NCBI GenBank assembly: GCA_029935275.1
Contig: JAOZKQ010000110.1
Span: forward strand, 1 to 6,883
DNA: 6,883 bases
Direction of reading: 5' to 3'
From: Bacteroidales bacterium
GTDB taxonomy: Bacteria > Bacteroidota > Bacteroidia > Bacteroidales > VadinHA17
Part shown: positions 5,257 to 6,883 of the stretch, one piece after another
Layout: each line of letters opens with the position of its first letter
How positions within the stretch are numbered: position 1 is the stretch's first letter
Program-made: the position numbers and the translations under genes
Notes under the pieces: model-generated
What the model saw: the letters and a program-made list of their open reading frames with translations, nothing else
What the model was told of the DNA's origin: nothing
Database searches by the model: none

Positions 5257-6564
5257 ATGGGTTCATTTGAAATTCAGGGCGGGCATCGCTTAAAGGGAGA
5301 GATTTCCCCCCAGGGAGCAAAAAACGAAGCACTTCAGGTGATTTGTGCTACCCTTCTAACCGCCGAAAAAGTAATCATCCGAAATATTCCTGATATAAGG
5401 GATGTAAATAATCTGATAAATCTGCTAAAAACCATTGGGGTTAAAATTCATAAGCTAAAGGATAATGACTTTAGTTTTCAGGCAGATGAAATAGATATCA
5501 ATACTTTAAAATCTGAAAGTTATTTAAAGCTTGCCAGTAGTATCCGTGGATCGGTAATGATTGTAGGCCCACTTCTTGCACGTGAAGGAATGGGATTTTT
5601 ACCAAAACCGGGAGGAGATAAGATAGGTCGCCGAAGGTTGGATACACATTTTCATGGCCTGGTAAAGTTAGGTGCTAAGTTTGATTATCAGGCAAGCAAT
5701 AATTTGTTCCTTATTTCGGCAAAAAGACTGAAAGGAACATATATCTTACTTGAAGAAGCTTCAGTTACCGGTACGGCTAATGTGTTGATGGCCTCTGCGC
5801 TGGCTTCGGGAACAACTACCATTTATAATGCGGCTTGTGAACCTTATATACAGCAATTAAGCTTAATGCTTAACAGTATGGGTGCCAGGATATCTGGAAT
5901 TGGATCAAACCTATTGACCATCATTGGTGTTAAAGATCTTCATGCTTGTGAACACAGGCTCCTTCCTGATATGATAGAAATTGGCAGTTTTATTGGTATG
6001 GCAGCCCTTACCCGGTCAGCTTTAACCATTAAAAATGTTTCTTATGATAATCTGGCAATGATTCCCGCACATTTTCGCAAAATTGGTATTAAACTGGAGA
6101 AAAAAGGTGACGATATCTATATTCCTGAAATGGACCATTATGAAATTGAGAACTTTATTGATGGGTCTATACTTACCATTTCTGATGGTATCTGGCCGGC
6201 ACTAACACCGGATCTTTTAAGTGTATTCCTTGTAGTTGCAACCCAGGCCCGGGGAAGCGTGCTGATTCATCAGAAAATGTTTGAAAGCCGCCTGTTTTTT
6301 GTTGATAAACTTATAGATATGGGTGCCCAGATCATTCTCTGTGATCCCCACCGTGCTACGGTAATAGGGCTGGATAATCAGTTTCCACTACGTGGAACTG
6401 TAATGACATCGCCTGATATAAGGGCTGGTGTAGCTTTGCTAATTGCAGCATTGTCTGCGGAAGGAACAAGTACTATCCATAATATTGAACAGATTGACAG
6501 GGGATATCAGCATATTGATACCCGGCTACGGGCATTAGGGGCAAAGATAAAACGGATTGATTAG
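5257..6564 (+). CDS. murA: UDP-N-acetylglucosamine 1-carboxyvinyltransferase
   Basis: MurA transfers the enolpyruvyl group of phosphoenolpyruvate to UDP-N-acetylglucosamine, the first committed cytoplasmic step of peptidoglycan synthesis. The 435 residues fit the Bacteroidota form, slightly longer than E. coli MurA (419), and cover both domains of the inside-out alpha/beta barrel. Visible active-site residues are K22 and N23 in PQGAKNEAL, R97 in SSIRGS, D319 in ALTPDL (the general-base position) and R389 in SPDIRAG; the C-terminal IDRGYQHIDTRLRALGA is typical. The loop that in E. coli reads PGGCAIGAR is PGGDKIGRR (118-126), so D121 (codon GAT at 5617-5619) replaces the Cys alkylated by fosfomycin. 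Asp keeps activity in other MurAs and confers fosfomycin insensitivity, as known for Mycobacterium and Chlamydia. The ATG fits the conserved start of the family (SFEIQGGHRL). It follows DUF4290 as in other Bacteroidota, but across an unusually long gap. The gene is intact. Confidence 0.98.
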   Translation: MGSFEIQGGHRLKGEISPQGAKNEALQVICATLLTAEKVIIRNIPDIRDVNNLINLLKTIGVKIHKLKDNDFSFQADEIDINTLKSESYLKLASSIRGSVMIVGPLLAREGMGFLPKPGGDKIGRRRLDTHFHGLVKLGAKFDYQASNNLFLISAKRLKGTYILLEEASVTGTANVLMASALASGTTTIYNAACEPYIQQLSLMLNSMGARISGIGSNLLTIIGVKDLHACEHRLLPDMIEIGSFIGMAALTRSALTIKNVSYDNLAMIPAHFRKIGIKLEKKGDDIYIPEMDHYEIENFIDGSILTISDGIWPALTPDLLSVFLVVATQARGSVLIHQKMFESRLFFVDKLIDMGAQIILCDPHRATVIGLDNQFPLRGTVMTSPDIRAGVALLIAALSAEGTSTIHNIEQIDRGYQHIDTRLRALGAKIKRID

Positions 6565-6565
6565 A

Positions 6566-6601
6566 AGGATGAAAACCTAATTCGTAGAATATTTTCATTC
6601 T
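6566..6601 (+). terminator. Possible terminator hairpin after murA
   Basis: AGGATGAAAA (6566-6575) pairs with TTTTCATTCT (6592-6601) over 10 positions with one G-T pair. Inside the 16-base loop, ATTC and GAAT (6580-6583 and 6587-6590) can pair again. It begins two bases after the murA stop. The stem is AT-rich and the nearest T run, TTTT at 6609-6612, is short and several bases away, so termination efficiency is uncertain. Confidence 0.4.
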
Positions 6602-6883
6602 GAAGCCCTTTTAACTCCATGAGCAAATGTTTTAAATGAAAGCTGAAAATCGTATGTGCTTATGAAAGTTTATCTCCTTTTTTAGGAATTGGGAATAAGA
6701 GGGATCAGTTGAACTTTCTGTGGAGCAAGACTTAAACAGGAACTCTATTGTTGAAAATATTTACATGAAATCTCACAGTTGGTAAGCCTGAAAGGCTTTA
6801 ATCTCCCAACCCCGGGGTTTAACCGTCGGGGGAAAAAGTATGAATAAAATACCGTCGCAATGGAATGCCTTGAAAAAATACCA
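6602..6883. other. Non-coding tail of the window
   Basis: No gene with a plausible start is visible. Up to about 6780 the sequence is AT-rich with only very short frames. From about 6780 it becomes richer in G and C and holds the palindromes listed separately. A minus-strand frame is open from the right edge (6883) to a TGA at 6773-6775, encoding 36 residues that include FPPTVKPRGWEIKAFQAYQL. It could be the end of a gene outside the window, but palindromes inside it make a translated repeat more likely. The gene that often follows murA in Bacteroidota, rimM, is not seen. Confidence 0.5.
6784..6857. repeat. GC-richer palindrome cluster, probable edge of a dispersed repeat
   Basis: AAGCCT-GAA-AGGCTT (6784-6798) is a perfect 6-bp stem with a three-base loop. 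Ten bases later AACCCCGGGGTT (6808-6819) is a perfect 12-bp palindrome. Its CCCC (6810-6813) can alternatively pair with GGGG at 6828-6831. The heptamer ACCGTCG occurs at 6822-6828 and again at 6851-6857. The composition and structure differ from the surroundings and continue to the window edge, so the element is probably truncated here. Confidence 0.5.

Overview
The window looks like a piece of a low-GC Bacteroidota chromosome. Four things support this. There is a DUF4290 protein, a family I know only from this phylum. It lies upstream of a murA whose active-site loop reads PGGDKIGRRRLDTHF. Shine-Dalgarno sequences are missing in front of the intact genes. One promoter matches the phylum's TTTG / TAnnTTTG pattern with 19 bp spacing. 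I cannot name a genus.

Left half (1-3590, all minus strand). Read in transcription order, this is a three-gene cluster: an ABC ATPase (3590-2661), its ABC-2/NatB-type permease (2617-1268), and an NtrC-type response regulator (1202-36). The gaps are only 43 and 65 bp and no terminator was seen, so one transcript is likely. The first two genes should form a NatAB-like exporter. The regulator has a receiver and a sigma-54 AAA+ domain but ends before any Fis-type DNA-binding domain. All three reading frames close within 35 bp after its stop, so the missing domain was not lost by a nearby frameshift. A further gene, plausibly the partner histidine kinase, may begin just outside the left edge.

Middle (3591-3938). 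An AT-rich divergent intergenic region contains a 9-bp-arm palindrome, a second shorter palindrome, and a good promoter for the rightward DUF4290 gene (3939-4544). The DUF4290 protein appears to be an internal duplication and has a lysine/arginine-rich tail.

Right half. DUF4290 and murA (5257-6564) are normally close neighbours, but here 712 bp separate them. The second part of that gap (4987-5164) is a compact cassette of four consecutive inverted-repeat modules, two of which can fold in mutually exclusive ways. It probably belongs to a dispersed Bacteroidota repeat family and has split the usual gene pair. MurA carries Asp in place of the usual catalytic-loop Cys, which predicts intrinsic fosfomycin insensitivity. 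After murA comes a hairpin that may terminate transcription, then 282 bp without a gene. This last stretch ends in a GC-richer patch (about 6780-6860) with strong small palindromes, probably the edge of another dispersed repeat cut by the window.

The genes are mostly recognisable families. The least explained items are the repeat cassette, the HTH-less regulator tied to an exporter, and the DUF4290 duplication.
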